From NCBI GenBank assembly GCA_024291935.2, contig CM044311.1:22591001-22655000 (forward strand): DNA of 64,000 bases, written 5' to 3'. Below the pieces are notes generated by a model that saw nothing but the letters and a program-made list of their open reading frames with translations, was not told where the DNA came from and did no database searches. Shown here piece by piece: positions 12,206-25,418 of this stretch. The stretch comes from Okapia johnstoni (lineage: Eukaryota; Chordata; Mammalia; Artiodactyla; Giraffidae). Made by a program: the position numbers and the translations under genes. The stretch's first letter is position 1; the number at the start of each line of letters is the position of its first letter.

Positions 12206-14517
12206 TACCATGGTTTTAAAATCACAAGATTGACTAACTCAGCTGTGAGGAACTGGTAATGCTTATATTCAGTTGTTTGTCTTTACACAAACAAGAAAAG
12301 CTACAGAATTTAAATCATACAATTTTAATTCCAAATAAAATTCTTCATTTCTTCAGAAGCCTGGAGGTCAGACTATTCATCTTTCTAGATTAAAAATGAA
12401 TAACAATAGTGCTATCAAAGAATCAGAGCATACCAAATTAAGGAAAAAGTTGATATTACTTGGATTAAATACTTGAAGCGCATCTCCCACTACCCACCCC
12501 ATAACTACGCACATAAAAAAAGGTAGCTCCGATTCTACTTGAATGATTTGGATAATTCTAGTAAAAGCTCTTTCTGACTTGGATTGTCAGCATTCCTCTT
12601 CCTCTCATATTTCATAGAGATTGTGAGGCACTTTGAGTGCCTCTCTACTTCTGCCAGGGGAAGATTCACTTCTTGAATCACAGGATGATCAATTCATCAT
12701 TGATTTTATCTATGTTTCTCTTATTAATATTTTTGTTTTCTGTGCTAAGACTCTTTTCTAACAATTGAATTTCACAGCAGAGCAATTTGTGGAGGAGAGA
12801 AGCAACAAGGGTACAATGATGGTGAGCAGTTATTACAACACTGGGCTAAAGGCAATGCGGAGGGGGAGGCCTTTTACAGAGGATTTTCCAAATTATAGGG
12901 GAGCGACATGGAAGTAAATCTATCAAAGCCAGTTTTACAAAGTTTATATACAAGAAGTCAGTCTGTTTTTGAGTTCTGACTCTAAAGATTTTGGTACAAT
13001 AACCCTTATTATGAGGCTTATTAACATTGTGTGAACATAAAGATTACTGTGTGAAATTTAAAGAACTCCATAAGTTGGGGCTCATTTAAAGAGAGGGAAA
13101 GGTAAAGATTCAGGGGAGGAAAAGCCTGTGTCTTTAATTTGACTTGCCTTTCTTAAATGAGAGGATATATATGTTAACTTGTCCATAATTTACTGACGTA
13201 TTACCAAACATAGGGTTTCCGAATACACAAGGTAGGGCTTGAAAGCAAACCACCACTTGAAATACAAAGACTGTGTACTCCATAATAGAGCCCCTCAAAT
13301 TACAAAGTTAGTTAATAAAAGGCTTTCTTTCCCCAAATGTGTCCATACAATAGAATAACAGAACCACAAACTGAGGTGTGGGATGGGTTTTTTCTCTATA
13401 ATTTATTTAAAATTCAAACTCAAAAATTAGGTGAAAGTAGGTCTAGGTTACAAACCACTAAAAGTTCTCTAAGGAAATGGCAAACATTTAAGTCTTTCAT
13501 AGTTATATTCATGCTGATTTAGAAACCATAATGAAATTCTTCTGAAAATTATAAACAACCATGAATTCTCCTTTGACATGGCAACAAGGGCAAGTTCTAT
13601 AAAAACGCTGGTTTCTCTCACTAATGTAATGTTTCTGATTGATTTAAATATAACTGTGTTTTATTAATGGCCATTATGTTACCTGGCTATAAATGTAAAG
13701 AGTACAGTAAATACATGACAATAAAGTATTGAGATACATTTAAAAAACAGTGACATTTTAACTGACAAACGAAAAGAAAATAGGACCTTTTAAACATTAT
13801 TTTTACAAGTATGGAAATGATATTACTAGAGAGAAAAATTTGATTCGCATTCTCTCTTTAAGAAGGCAACCGAGTTTTACTAAAAGAAGTTGAACAAAAT
13901 ATATTTTGTTTGTTAAGAAAACTGATTGTCAGTTCCTCCCTTTGTCTGCCAAGAGAAGCAGAGACTACAGAATATTTACAACTCTTGGAGCAAAATAAAT
14001 TACATATTAATATTTACAAACTAATTAGATTTAGCAAAGGTCTAAAGTGAGATGAAATTTTAGCCATACTCTCTTCATTCTCTTAAACCCCAGATCTCTC
14101 CATGGATTTTTCCTTCATGGGTCATTCATTGTAGAAATAAGCACTCCCTTGGTGTAGAAATACTGTATCATCCATCTAACATGGAACTGTTCAGATTATC
14201 ACAAACTCCGAAAACATCAGATAGCCATGAGCAATCACAAAGCTTGTCTAGGATAGAACCGATCATTCCAAATTTCACCTGCTCTTAATCTCCTCAGATA
14301 AATCTGTAAATATAATGAAATTCCCAAGTTTATCACCTGAGATTCAACTTTTATTGTCTAAAGGTTAAAACAAGAAACAAGACAAGATAGCTTTTTTTGG
14401 GGAGAGAGAAAATTCTCTTACTCCTTTCGGGAGAAGTTTATAACAGGTTTGAATAAAAGTAAATGTAATTTATTAACTTTTATTTCCATAATGCAGAATT
14501 TTTACCTCAGTTATTCT

Positions 14518-16182
14518 TTCAGTTCAGTTCAGTTGCTCAGTCATGTCTGACTCTTTGCAACCCTATGAATCACAGCATACCAGGCTTCCCTGTCCATTAC
14601 CAACTCCTGGAGTTTACCCAAACCCATGTCCATCGAGTCAGTGATGCCATCCAACCATCTCATCCTCTGTTGTCCCCTTCTCCTCCTGCCCCCAGTCCTT
14701 CCCAGAATTAGGGTCTTTTCCAATGAGTCAACTCTTTGCATGAGGTGGCCAAAGTAGTGGAGTTTCAGCTTCAACATTAGTCCTTCCAATGAACACCCAG
14801 GATTGATCTCCTTTAGGATGGACTGGCTGGATCTCCTTGCAGTCCAAGGGACTCTCAAGAGTCTTCTCCAACACCACAGTTCAAAAGCATCAATTCTTTG
14901 GCACTCAGCTTTCTTCACCGTCCAACTCTCACATCCATACATGACCACTGGAAAAACCATAGCCTTGACTAGACGGACCTTTGTTGGCAAAGTAATGCCT
15001 CTGCTTTTCAAAATGCTATCTAGGTTGGTCATAACCTTCCTTCCAAGGAGTAAGTGTCTTTTAATTTCATGGCTGCAATCACCATCTGCAGTGATTTTGG
15101 AGTCCAAAAAAATAAAGTCTGACACTGTTTCCACTTTTTCCCCATCTATTTACCATGAAGTGAAGGGACCAGATGCCATGATCTTAGTTTTCTGAACGTT
15201 GAGCTTTAAGCCAACTTTTTCACTCTCTTCTTTCACTTTCATCAAGAGGCTCTTTAGTTCTTTGCTTTCTGACATAAGGGTGGTGTCATCTGCATATCTG
15301 AGGTTATTGATATTTCTCCTGGAAATCTTGATTCCAGCTTGTGTTTCTTCCAGCCCAGCGTTTCTCATGATGTATTCTGAGTATAAGTTAAATAAGCAGG
15401 GTGACCATATACAGCCTTGATGTACTCCTTTTCCTATTTGGAACCAGTCCGTTGGTCCATGTCCAGTTCTAACTATTGCTTCCTGACCTGCATACAGGTT
15501 TCTCAAGAGACAGATCAGATGGTCTGTCCCATCTCTTTCAGAATTTTCCACAGTTTATTGTGATCCACACAGTCAAAGGCTTTGGAATAGTCAATAAAGC
15601 AGAAATAGATGTTCTTCTGGAACTCTCTTGCTTTTTCAATGATCCAGCAGATGTTGGCAATTTGATGTCTGGTTCCTCTGCCTTTTCTAAAACCAGCTTG
15701 AACATCTGGAAGTTCACGGTTCACGTATTGCTGAAGCCTGGCTTGGAGAATTTTGAGCATTACTTTACTAGCGTGTGAGATGAGTGCAATTGTGCAGTAG
15801 TTTGAGTATTCTTTGGCATTGCCTTTCTTTGGGATTGGAATGAAAACTGACCTTTTCCAGTCCTGTGGCCACTGCTGAGTTTTCCAGATTTGCTGCCATA
15901 TTGAGTGCAGTACTTTCACAGCATCATCTTTCAGGATTTGAAATAGTTCAACTGGAATTCCATCACCCCCACTAGCTTTGTTCGTAGTGATGCTTTCTAA
16001 GGCCCACTTGACTTCACATTCCAGGATGTCTGGCTCTAGGTGAGTGATCACACCATCGTGATTATCTGGGTCTTGAAGATCTTTTTTGTACAGTTCTTCT
16101 GTGTATTCTTGCTACCTCTTCTTAATATCTTTTGCTTCTGTTAGGTCCATACCATTTCTGTCCTTTATCAAGCCCATCTTTG
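14518..16182 (-). mobile_element. BovB LINE 3' segment of an internally inverted copy
   Basis: Minus-strand BovB running from just upstream of the reverse transcriptase (16182) to the AGTTCAGTTCAGTT tail at 14518. It abuts head-to-head at 16182/16183 with the 5' part of a BovB in the opposite orientation. The two parts together cover almost the whole element. Confidence 0.92.
14541..16051 (-). pseudogene. BovB reverse transcriptase remnant
   Basis: Three overlapping minus-strand open segments (16051-15515, 15551-15150, 15134-14541) together span the RT and C-terminal region. Motif A reads FIDYSKAFDCVDH and motif C LRYADDTTLMSES. The C-terminal part contains [20 protein letters not shown] and [13 protein letters not shown]. 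Only a few frame breaks remain, so this is the best preserved RT in the window, but it is not intact. Confidence 0.9.
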
Positions 16183-17967
16183 CATCGGCTGAGAGGAGCT
16201 AGCACGCACCCAAGGCCAGGGGCGGGCAACAGGAGTTACCCCAGGTCCCAGGAAGGGTGGCTGCGTGGGCACAGGAGGGCTGAGAGGAGTTATTCCACAT
16301 TCAAGGTCAGGAGGGGCTGTCATGAGTAGATACCCCTTGTCCAAGGTACAGAGCAGCGGCTGCACTTTGCTGGAGCAGCCATGAAGAGATACCCCACGTC
16401 CAAGATAAGAGAAACCCAAGTAAGATGGTAGGTGTTGCAAGAGGGCATCAGAGGGCAGAAACACTGAAACTATATTCACAGAAAACTAGCCAATCTGATC
16501 ACACGGACCACAGCCTTGTCTATCTCAATGAAACTAAGCCATGCCATGTGGGGCCACCCAAGACGGATGGGTCATGGTGGAGAGGTCTGACAGAATGTGG
16601 TTCACTGGAGAAGGGCATGGCAAACCACTTCAATATTCTTGCCTTGAGAACCCCATGAACAGTATGAAAAGCAAAAAGATAGGACACTGAAAGATGAACT
16701 CCCCAGGTCAGTAGGTCCCAATATGCTACTGGAGATGAGTGGAGAAATAACTCCAGAAAGAATGATGGGATGGAGCCAAAGCAAAAACGATACCCAGCTG
16801 TGGATGTAACTGGTGATAGAACCAAAGTCCGATGCTGTAAAGAGCAATATTTCATGGGAACCTGGAATGTTAGGTCTATGAATCAAGGCAAATTGGAATT
16901 GGTCAAACAGGAGATGGCAAGAGTGAACGTTGACATTCTAGGAATCAGCGAACTAAGATGGACTGGAATGGGTGAATTTAACTCAGATGACCATTATAGC
17001 TACTACTGTGGGCAGGAATCCCTTAGAAGAAATGGAGTAGCCATCATGGTCAACAAAAGAGTCCGAAAGGCAGTCTTGGATGCAATCTCAAAAACGACAG
17101 AATGATCTCTGTTCATTTCCAAGGCAAACCATTCAACATCACGGGAATCCAAGTCTATGACCTGACCAGTAACACTGAAGAAGCTGAAGTTGAACAGTTC
17201 TATGAAGATCTACAAGACCTTTTAGAAGTAACACCCAAAAAGATGTCCTTTTCATTATAGGGGACTGGAATGCAAAAGTAGGAAGTCAAGAAACACCTGG
17301 CGTAACAGGCAAATTTGGCCTTGGAGTACAGAATGAAGCAGGGCAAAGGCTAATAGAGTTTTGCCAAGAGAATGCACTGGTCATAGCAAACACCCTCTTC
17401 CAACAATACAAGAGAAGACTCTACACACGGACATCACCAGATGGTCAACACCGAAATCAGATTGATTATATTCTTTGCAGCCAAAGATGCAGTAGCTCTA
17501 TACAGTTAGCAAAAACAAGACCGGGAGCAGACTGTGGCTCCGATCATGAACTCCTTATTGCCAAATTCAGACTTAACTTGAAGAAAGTAGGGAAAACCAC
17601 TAGACCATCCAGGTATGACCTAATTCAAATCCCTTAATGATTATACAGTGGAAGTGACAAATAGATTTAAGGGACTAGATCTAATAAACAGAGTGCCTGA
17701 TGAACTATGGACAGAGGTTTGTGACATTGTACAGGAGACAGGGATTAAGACCATCCCCGTGGAAAAGAAATGCAAAAAAAGCAAAATGGCTGTCCGAGGA
17801 AGCCTTACAAATAGCTTGGAAAAGAAGAGAAGCAAAAAGCAAAGGCAAAAAGGAAAGATATTCCCATCTGAATGCAGAGTTCCAAAGAATAGCAAGGAGA
17901 GATAAGAAAGCCTTCCTCAGTGATCAATGCAAAGAAATAGAGGAAAACAACAGAATGGGAAAGACAG
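16183..17967 (+). mobile_element. BovB LINE 5' segment, inverted relative to its 3' part
   Basis: It starts with the GC-rich BovB 5' leader (repeated GAGGAGCTA and AAGGTCAGGAG-type units at about 16190-16400). It continues through the endonuclease and stops at 17967, about 60 family-consensus bases short of where the neighbouring minus-strand part resumes. This is the arrangement expected from twin priming during target-primed reverse transcription. Confidence 0.88.
16770..17640 (+). pseudogene. BovB APE-type endonuclease remnant
   Basis: Apurinic-endonuclease-like domain that nicks target DNA for the LINE. Readable motifs are MGTWNVRSMNQGKLELVKQE and ILGISELRWTGMGEF (16852-16980), GDWNAKVGSQE (about 17262-17292), QIDYILCSQR (17455-17490) and the catalytic GSDHELLIAKFRL (17537-17577). 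The first frame ends at 17105 after an apparent one-base loss near 17074; I infer this by comparison with the family as I remember it. The last frame ends at 17637. No intact protein is encoded. Confidence 0.87.
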
Positions 17968-18038
17968 CACTTATAGTGGAATACAAATATTACAATATTA
18001 GTGAATACAATAAAAGAGGCTCAGATCCACAGATATAA
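17648..18038 (+). pseudogene. BovB linker-region remnant
   Basis: Two overlapping frames (17648-17905 and 17700-18038) encode the lysine-rich region between endonuclease and RT, for example ELWTEVCDIVQETGIKTIP and RRDKKAFLSDQCKEIEENNR. BovB homology stops at 17967; the remaining codons read into an L1 3' end. Confidence 0.75.
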
Positions 18039-18260
18039 AGAACAACTAGTGGTTATCAGTGGGGAGAAGGAAGGGGGAGGAACAATAAAAGGATGGGTGA
18101 TTAAGAAGTATAAAATATTTTGTATAAAAAGTACATTACACAATACAGGGAATATAGCTAATATTTAATAACATATATTCATGTGTTATGACCTTTAAAT
18201 GTCATGAATCACTATATTGTATACCTATAAAATATAATGTCACACGTAAATTATATTTCA
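17975..18260 (+). mobile_element. L1 3' end (older, L1MA-like)
   Basis: The stretch has the usual mammalian L1 3'UTR landmarks in order: ACTAGTGGTTATCAGTGGGG, a purine-rich GAAGGGGGAGG, AATACAGGGAATATAGCTAA and CACTATATTGTATACCT. It abuts the end of the inverted BovB segment. Confidence 0.75.
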
Positions 18261-18533
18261 ATTTTAAAAAACTTCATGTGTTCCTGTGTCACAACAGGGA
18301 TCAGTTGTGGAAATCAAGATCTTTGGCAAAACATTCCAAATGGAAGCAGCTTTGTGGAATACATTCCTTTTTCTGCCATGTGAAAAATATGCTGTCCATT
18401 GACATGGGAAAATCACCACATTATGCACAGGCATGATCTATCACTAAGGAGATTTCCTTCCTTCTCTAATGATAAGTGAGCCAGTAGCAGCAATACGTCA
18501 TTCAGTGGTTTAATGATGCCTTTTGGTATGAAG

Positions 18534-18573
18534 AGGCATCTTCATATATGATATGAAGGCATCTTCATATATG
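18534..18573 (+). repeat. Short tandem duplication of a 17-bp core
   Basis: AGGCATCTTCATATATG at 18534-18550 and 18557-18573, with a 6-bp gap. Confidence 0.9.
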
Positions 18574-18608
18574 GGGGGAAAATTAGGAATAATTAAGGCC
18601 ACTTTTTA

Positions 18609-18815
18609 AGGCTTCCCTGATAGCTCAGTTGGAAAAAAATCCGCCTGCAATGTGGAAGACCCAGGTTCGATCCCTGGGTTGGGAAGATTCCCTGGCGAAG
18701 GGAAAGGCTACCCACTGCAGTATGCTGGCCTGGAGAATTCCATGGATTGTATTGTCCATGGGGTCGCAAAGAGTTGGACACAACCAAGCAACTTTCACTT
18801 GACTTCACTTCTAGA
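18609..18815 (+). mobile_element. Bov-tA SINE with target-site duplication
   Basis: Plus-strand copy starting GCTTCCCTGATAGCTCAG. It is flanked by CCACTTTTTA at 18599-18608 and 18816-18825. Confidence 0.93.
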
Positions 18816-19095
18816 CCACTTTTTAGAAGAAGGTAAACAACTACCTCCATTTTCTCAATAGTTCACTATGTCTATACTTTAAATGTATCTAATGTTTAAA
18901 ACTCCTATAATATATATATTAAAAATCTTAGTAGGTGACATGAAAGTTTATTAATATAAATAGAATCAGGTTTTATAGGATGGATAAGTACAGAGCATTA
19001 GTTGCCAGAAGAGCCTGTGCAGTCATTAGAAACTGCAAAGCAAGATGAAACAACCAAATTGCTTAAGTGATTTTATTTATTATAATTCATCTTCA

Positions 19096-19305
19096 TGAAA
19101 AGCAAAAGCGTTAGTCGCTCAGTCGTGTCCAACTTTTTGTGACCCCATGGGCAATAGCCCACCAAGCCCCTTCGTCCATGGAATTCTCCAGACAAGAATA
19201 CTGGAGTGGGCTGCCATTTCCTTCTCCAGGGAATCTTCCCAACCCAGGGATAAAACTCAGGTCTTCCACATTGCAGGCAGGCTCTTTACCATCTGAGCCA
19301 CATTG
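19096..19305 (-). mobile_element. Bov-tA SINE
   Basis: Minus-strand copy from GTTAGTCGCTCAGTCGTGTC to CCATCTGAGCCACATTGGC. Confidence 0.93.
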
Positions 19306-19570
19306 GCAGATGTTTGGAAATAGTTAATAACATAATTTTATTTTAGTATAAGCAAACTTAGTAATTACATGATGCATTAATTCATCTCAGGTAATATGGA
19401 ATATTGATAGGTTCACACAATATGGTATTCAAGTTCTTAAATGTGTGGTCAAGATGGAAAGATGACTCATGTCTTAATATTTATATTATGAGGTGATTAG
19501 CTGGCAGGCAGAGACTGGTATAACCTATACTTATTAAAGATATGCAAAAGAATATAAAATATTTCTACTA

Positions 19571-19765
19571 GAAAGTGAAGTCGCTCAGTCATGTCCAACT
19601 CTTTGTGACCTCATGGACTGTAGCTTATGACACTCCACTGTCCATGGGATTTTCCAGGTAAGAGTACTGGAGTGGGTTGCCATTTCCTTCTCCAGAGGAT
19701 CTTCCTGACCCAAGGATCGAACCCAGGTCTCCCACATTGGAGGCAGATGCTTTACCATTTGAATA
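19571..19765 (-). mobile_element. Bov-tA SINE
   Basis: Minus-strand copy (AAGTCGCTCAGTCATGTCC onward) losing its head after TTTACCATTTGA. It lies about 270 bp from another minus-strand copy. Confidence 0.9.
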
Positions 19766-21564
19766 AAAGATAAATAAATTTTTACAAAGAAGTTCAAGTT
19801 TATATTGGGATGTGAAGGATGGGCAAAAAAGAGTGAAATTCAAGCATGACCAAAGAAAGTAGAATGTGTGTTTGGCACAACAAGTGGACTGGTTTTGATG
19901 TGCCAAGTGTTTGCTTGAGGGAACGTTACGAGATTAAGAAGAAAAGACACAAGAAGCACACACAAACACTTAATATATATTTGCATATACATATATGTAT
20001 ACATAGTATTATTGATCATTTACTAAATATGATTATTTGAATTATGTTTTATATCATTTGATTGGAGAAATGGAATTATTTTTCAGATTACTTTTATGCA
20101 CCCTAATGACTGATCTTTTACATATCTTGGAATATGAGCATCCTATTTTAATGTCACTGATATATGCAATAGTAATTTTTAAAAATGACATTGACAAAAA
20201 TCAAAGCAGAACACTATTAGTTCAAAATGTTAATCAGACCTTAATATGAAGAAAACTGGAGAACATGAGATAGCATCAGTAAGACAAAATAAGAACAGTA
20301 TCTCTAGTTTAAATTCATTAAGATTGCAATTACATATCAATTTGTAATTTAGTTTGAGTTCTTTTTATGGGCACAATGGAAACCATCCAAAATATTCTTG
20401 TTTTGAATTTTAACATACAGAAGTCTTTCCACTACATGCAAATTAGAACAGATTTCCTTTCACTTAAAATATGAAATTACTGTGAATTACTTTTTTCCTT
20501 CTTTCTTTGCAATTCATAAGAGTTGACTGCACTTGCATTTAACATAGACAGATGGTTTTTTCAGTCAGTTTCTCTTTTGCCTTTCACCACTGAAATATAG
20601 CCATTTAGAAATGATAGCCACTTTTCTTTAGGCATATTTATGTTGGAAACAGTAGAATCATAAAAAGTATTTCTTGAAGAGAATCTTAAAAAAGTACTGG
20701 AGCTTATTAAGTTTTAAAAATCTGCAACAGTTTAGAGCTAACACTAAATAATGATCATTTTAAATAATTTCTAAAATTGCAAAATTGAATATATATGTGG
20801 AGGGAAATCCAGTTTCACTCAGGCAATTGCCAGTAATATAGATTCAAAGAAGCATTGGAATAAAAACCGTAAAGTATAATTTGGAATGATGTCAAAATAT
20901 ATTTTAGCTATTGAGAAACTAGAAGATTATTTAAGAAAAGACAAGCAAACAAACCAAAGAACCCCTTTAGATCTATTTCATCACAAGTGGTAGGCAAAGA
21001 AGTTTGTTGAGAAATGGGATATTATAGCATTTCAAACATGAACTAGCTGTCATAGATTCATGTCACTGGACCGCATGCATCCTTTACTCAATGATTATGA
21101 AAGATATCTGCTAATATATCATAAAACAAAAGAAAATATATAGCGACATGCATTTCAAGAACATAGACACAAAAGAAAAAGCATGAAGAGGGGAAAAAAA
21201 GGAAATTCATTTTTAAAGTTAAAATAAACCACTGTGCATATCGTTTGAAAGAAGCAGAGACTGAAAAGACCTACAAGTATGCTCACATTATATTCAGGGA
21301 TATGTTCTGAGGTATGTTTCAAAAAAAATGTAAAAGGAAGTTTTTAAGTAGCAAAAACATATTAATGATTTCTTTATTTTTAATGGTACCACAGCATAAC
21401 ATAGAAAATTCCTCATAAATTTTGGAATTTGACAGCATAGATAACATCATAATATGGAAAAATGCATTTGAAGAAATACGTGTATGGGATTAGTTTTGTT
21501 GAATTATGATGTTCATTATCATTATATTTATTCTATATTTTAAATAATCACTGGCATTCTTTTA

Positions 21565-21689
21565 TTTTTTATTTTTTTGTTTTGTTTTTTAATTAATTAA
21601 TTTATTTATTTATTTTAGTTGGGGGCTAATTACTTTACAATATTGTAGTAGTTTTTGCCATACATTGGCATGAATCAGCCATGGGTTCA
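21565..21689 (-). mobile_element. Very short ruminant L1 3' end with target-site duplication
   Basis: Reverse-oriented L1 3'UTR starting at the T-rich tail. It is flanked by CATTCTTTTA at 21555-21564 and 21690-21699. Confidence 0.87.
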
Positions 21690-22845
21690 CATTCTTTTAA
21701 AATACTAACAAAAGCAGAAAGGTTTCATACTCAACAATGACCATGGAAGAAATTTTTATAGGTAATAACATTAATAAAATGTTTCCACTAATGATTATTC
21801 TTTTTGAGTTTTACAGTCAGATTGAAAGAGGCCTAATTTGTACATTTTCATTAAAAATTAATTGACAATTTAATAGAATCATGGCCTCTTACATTATTAT
21901 GTATGCTGCAGACATAGCATTATACATATACAATATGTTCCTCAATCACCAATGAAGAATCCAGGAGCTGTTGAACAAACTGATCACAAGGCTTGAGAAG
22001 CCCTGTCTGTGCAAACAACACCTAGTGTTTTTTTGTCTTACTTTTTAGTATACACATCTAGACAAGGATCACCAAATATTTGAGAAAAGTTTCCAGTGTG
22101 AATGACAGAGCATAAAATAAATAAAAACAACAAAATAAGTCTAGGAAACAATCAGGGAGCAGAAACAACTTTGACAGCAGACTATCATGAAGGATTTAGA
22201 AATTTTAAAAATAATAACAAACTAAAAAATATAGATGTTAAAGCGAAAAAAAATTTAGTAGGACAGTACTAATCTTCAATCTACTTCAATTTAAGCTTCT
22301 ATTCAAAACAGTTTGCTGATCTGTCAGACGTAGACTTATATTTTATAAATCCAAACCTATACTTCAAAACAGTTTTGGAAAATATGCTTATTAAATGCTA
22401 CTTTTCAAAGAAGAAAATGGCTTTTTCTACCATATAAATTGATTTTTTTCTTTCAAATTTTAATTAAAATAGATCTTTCACTAACACTAAAACCTGCATA
22501 AAAAGCTTCAAATTATATGTAACATGAAGCATGCACATAATCTTAACTGTAATGTTTACAAACTAAATACTTTAATGTTTAAATTGCTATCAATAAATTA
22601 AAACATACACAATGAAATTGCATTCTGCAAAGCCACATTTAAAGTTCAATGGAACTATGTAATGAAAGGATTGAAAAATCCAACCAGGTATTTATTTCCA
22701 AATTATAGTCAATTATTATATCCCTTGATTAGTGAAAAAGGCAAGAACTTAGAAAAGTAAAAGTTTCAATGAATTTTTAAGTACTCTTATGTAATAAAAA
22801 TCATCTCCTTTATTTTCAGTAACAAAGGGAAATTCTACTATAAGC

Positions 22846-23027
22846 TTGCTGCTGCCAAGTTGCTTCAGTAGTGCCCGACTCTGTGCGACCCCAAGGACGG
22901 CAACCCACCAGGCTCTGCCGTTTCTGGGATTCTCCAGGCAAGAACACTGGAGTGGGTTGCCATTTCCTTCTCCAATGCACGAAAGTGAAAAGTAAAAGTG
23001 AAGTCGCTCCGTCGTGTCCGACTATCA
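22846..23027 (-). mobile_element. Bov-tA2-type SINE
   Basis: Minus-strand copy with GCTGCTGCCAAGTTGCTTCA and an added AAGTGAAGTCGCTCCGTCG segment, the partial dimer form. ACTATAAGCTT before and ACTATCAGCTT after look like a slightly diverged target duplication. Confidence 0.87.
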
Positions 23028-25217
23028 GCTTAGACCTAAATAAACAAAGTGTATAATGATTTTGGTTTACACTGGAGGGACTTCTGTGTGTGATTCTAGC
23101 TGTGATTTTATGTGTGGTTCTAAACATTTCACAAATCAATAGAAATAGATTATGCTATTTGAGAGAATTCTTTTCTTCTCTGTTAAAAAGAGCTTGATAT
23201 TTTAAAATATTAGTTTTTCATTTTCAGTTTGAATACTGAAAATTGAGTAGCTGTTTGCAAGATTATTATTTTCTCTTCATTTGTGCCCAATGAGGTATAT
23301 ATAACTCTTACAAAAAGTTAAATGATATGGTAATGAATGTGTCATGTAGCCCTCCCAGTCAAAAAGTCTTACTCCACCTGTAACATGATTTTCACTCAAA
23401 ATTAAACGTTAGGATGACTCCCATTCCATATTTGAATAGTTCAGTTTTTGATATCTGATTTGCTCATAATTCTCTGTTTTGAAAATTAGTTTTGTGTCAC
23501 ATCAATGATTGGGATGATCAGTAAGGGTTTAGTTAAGCCTTGGAGAAGAATATAATAATAGGTCCAGTCTTCAATTGCCCTCTAAGCCAGGTGTAGAGTG
23601 AGCAAGTGAAATTCACAGAAGATTAATTCATGAGTCATTTAGAATCACAATCCACTGACAGGAGATTTCCTACTGAATGACATTACAATCAAGCAAGAGC
23701 TGATATTTATGTATAGGCTATGATACTGGCAATTGGAATCAGATACATGAATAGTATATAATGAACTGTAGATACACAGAAAAGTAACTAAACAGACACT
23801 AAACTAATGTAAACTAGAAGAATAAAACCACTTGGAGGGCAAAAAGATACAGTAGCTGAAATGTTCATGACCATATGCACCTACCTTTTTACAGATAAAC
23901 CTAAATCAATCTTCTAAGAAATGTTTCAAAGGCAGTGAGTACAATTATGTTCATAAAAATCTCAAACTTTAAGATGAATGATTAGCACAAATTATAAACC
24001 AAATATACGATAGCATTTTTTCATTATTCAAAAATATGAGTCCCTTAAAACATCTTCAAAGTAGATAAATACTTTGCAATGGAAAACAATTGAAAAAATA
24101 ATGCTAAATAAGAGCGTAAATTCTGAGGTTTGTGTATACACATATTCATAACTATACATAGATACACACGTTACAGATTTTATTATGTCTCACAATTCAA
24201 ACTTCAACAAAATTTTGAGGTCTATGAAATGAAATCAGCCTTTTAAATTTTATTTTAAATAGATACATGATAAAGAGGATATTATAGTAAGTATGGACAT
24301 TTCCGCTAAGATGTCTGGTAGTAACTCAGACAGCAGATAGTTAGGGTTTGCCTCAGGTGCAGACACGACTGAGTGACTGTCACTAGTGCCTATATTAAAA
24401 TATAAATACAATATAATGTAAGAAATATGCAGTTCCTTTCTTGCCACTCATTCTGGGGAAGAGAGAATTTTGCTTGAAATCACGTCCAAAGCAGGTGTGA
24501 TTGTGAGAGGATATTGTAGGTTGGCCAGGATATAAGAATAATTCTAGGCATTGCTAAAAAGACCTAAACTTGTCTAGTGACAAAAATGTGAGCAAGATTG
24601 AAGTGTCCCTTTTAAAGGAAACTATAGCAACTCTGAAATAGCTGTGCTTAAGGCAGAAAGTTTAAACTATCTCATATATTCTAAAAGTCAAATTATTGAT
24701 GTAAATTTTACAGCAAACATAACCATCATTATGCATTCCACATTTCATATTTCTATTAGTACAAAGCATTTGCTATTCTGATCTTTACTCTATGTTATTT
24801 TATATATTTACCATATCTTTATGAAAATGGTACATCTCCTTGCTAAAGGAAGAACAAATGCTAGACACATGTATTTTAGATTGCTAGGGTTGGTCCCAGT
24901 GGGATTACCCAGCTTGTGGAGGGTCTGGCAATGTAACTATTCTGCCATGTGCAATTTCTATAATGTCCAGACTTGACATTTCTTGTCTTCATATCTGTGC
25001 CAACACAGGTGAGTCTAGAATGATTTTATCTGTTTTATTTCCATTGTCCACTAGGACACTTCTTCACAAGAAGGCTCGTGCCTTTTATAAAAACCATACA
25101 TCATATATGTTAGGGTCAAGGCAGAGCCAGCAGAGAGAAACTATGCAACAATACTTTCTTTACTATTTTATACTATTTTGGGGGGGTCATTCTGATGTCC
25201 CAATTGTGCTTATGTGT

Positions 25218-25418
25218 ATAAGCTGCTTGTCGTGTCTGACTCTGCAACCCCATGGACTGTAGCCTGCCAGGCTCATCTGTCCATGGAATTCTCCAGGCAA
25301 GAACACTGGAGTGGGTTGCCATTCTATTCTTCAGGACATCTTCCTCACTGAGGATTGGAACCTGGGTCTTCTGCATTGCAGGAAGATGCTTTACTATCTG
25401 AGCCACCAGGGAAGGACT
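25218..25418 (-). mobile_element. Bov-tA SINE
   Basis: Minus-strand copy ending in TCTGAGCCACCAGGGAAGGA. It lies about 800 bp downstream of the FN3-1 first-half exon in transcript terms. Confidence 0.92.

Noticed and set aside
16132..16658. GC-richer stretch as a possible CpG-island promoter of a host gene
   Set aside because: It is the BovB 5' leader followed by its coding region, internal to a retrotransposon.
24963..25262. 99-codon plus-strand frame
   Set aside because: Its 3' third lies in a Bov-tA SINE and the rest shows no known domain.
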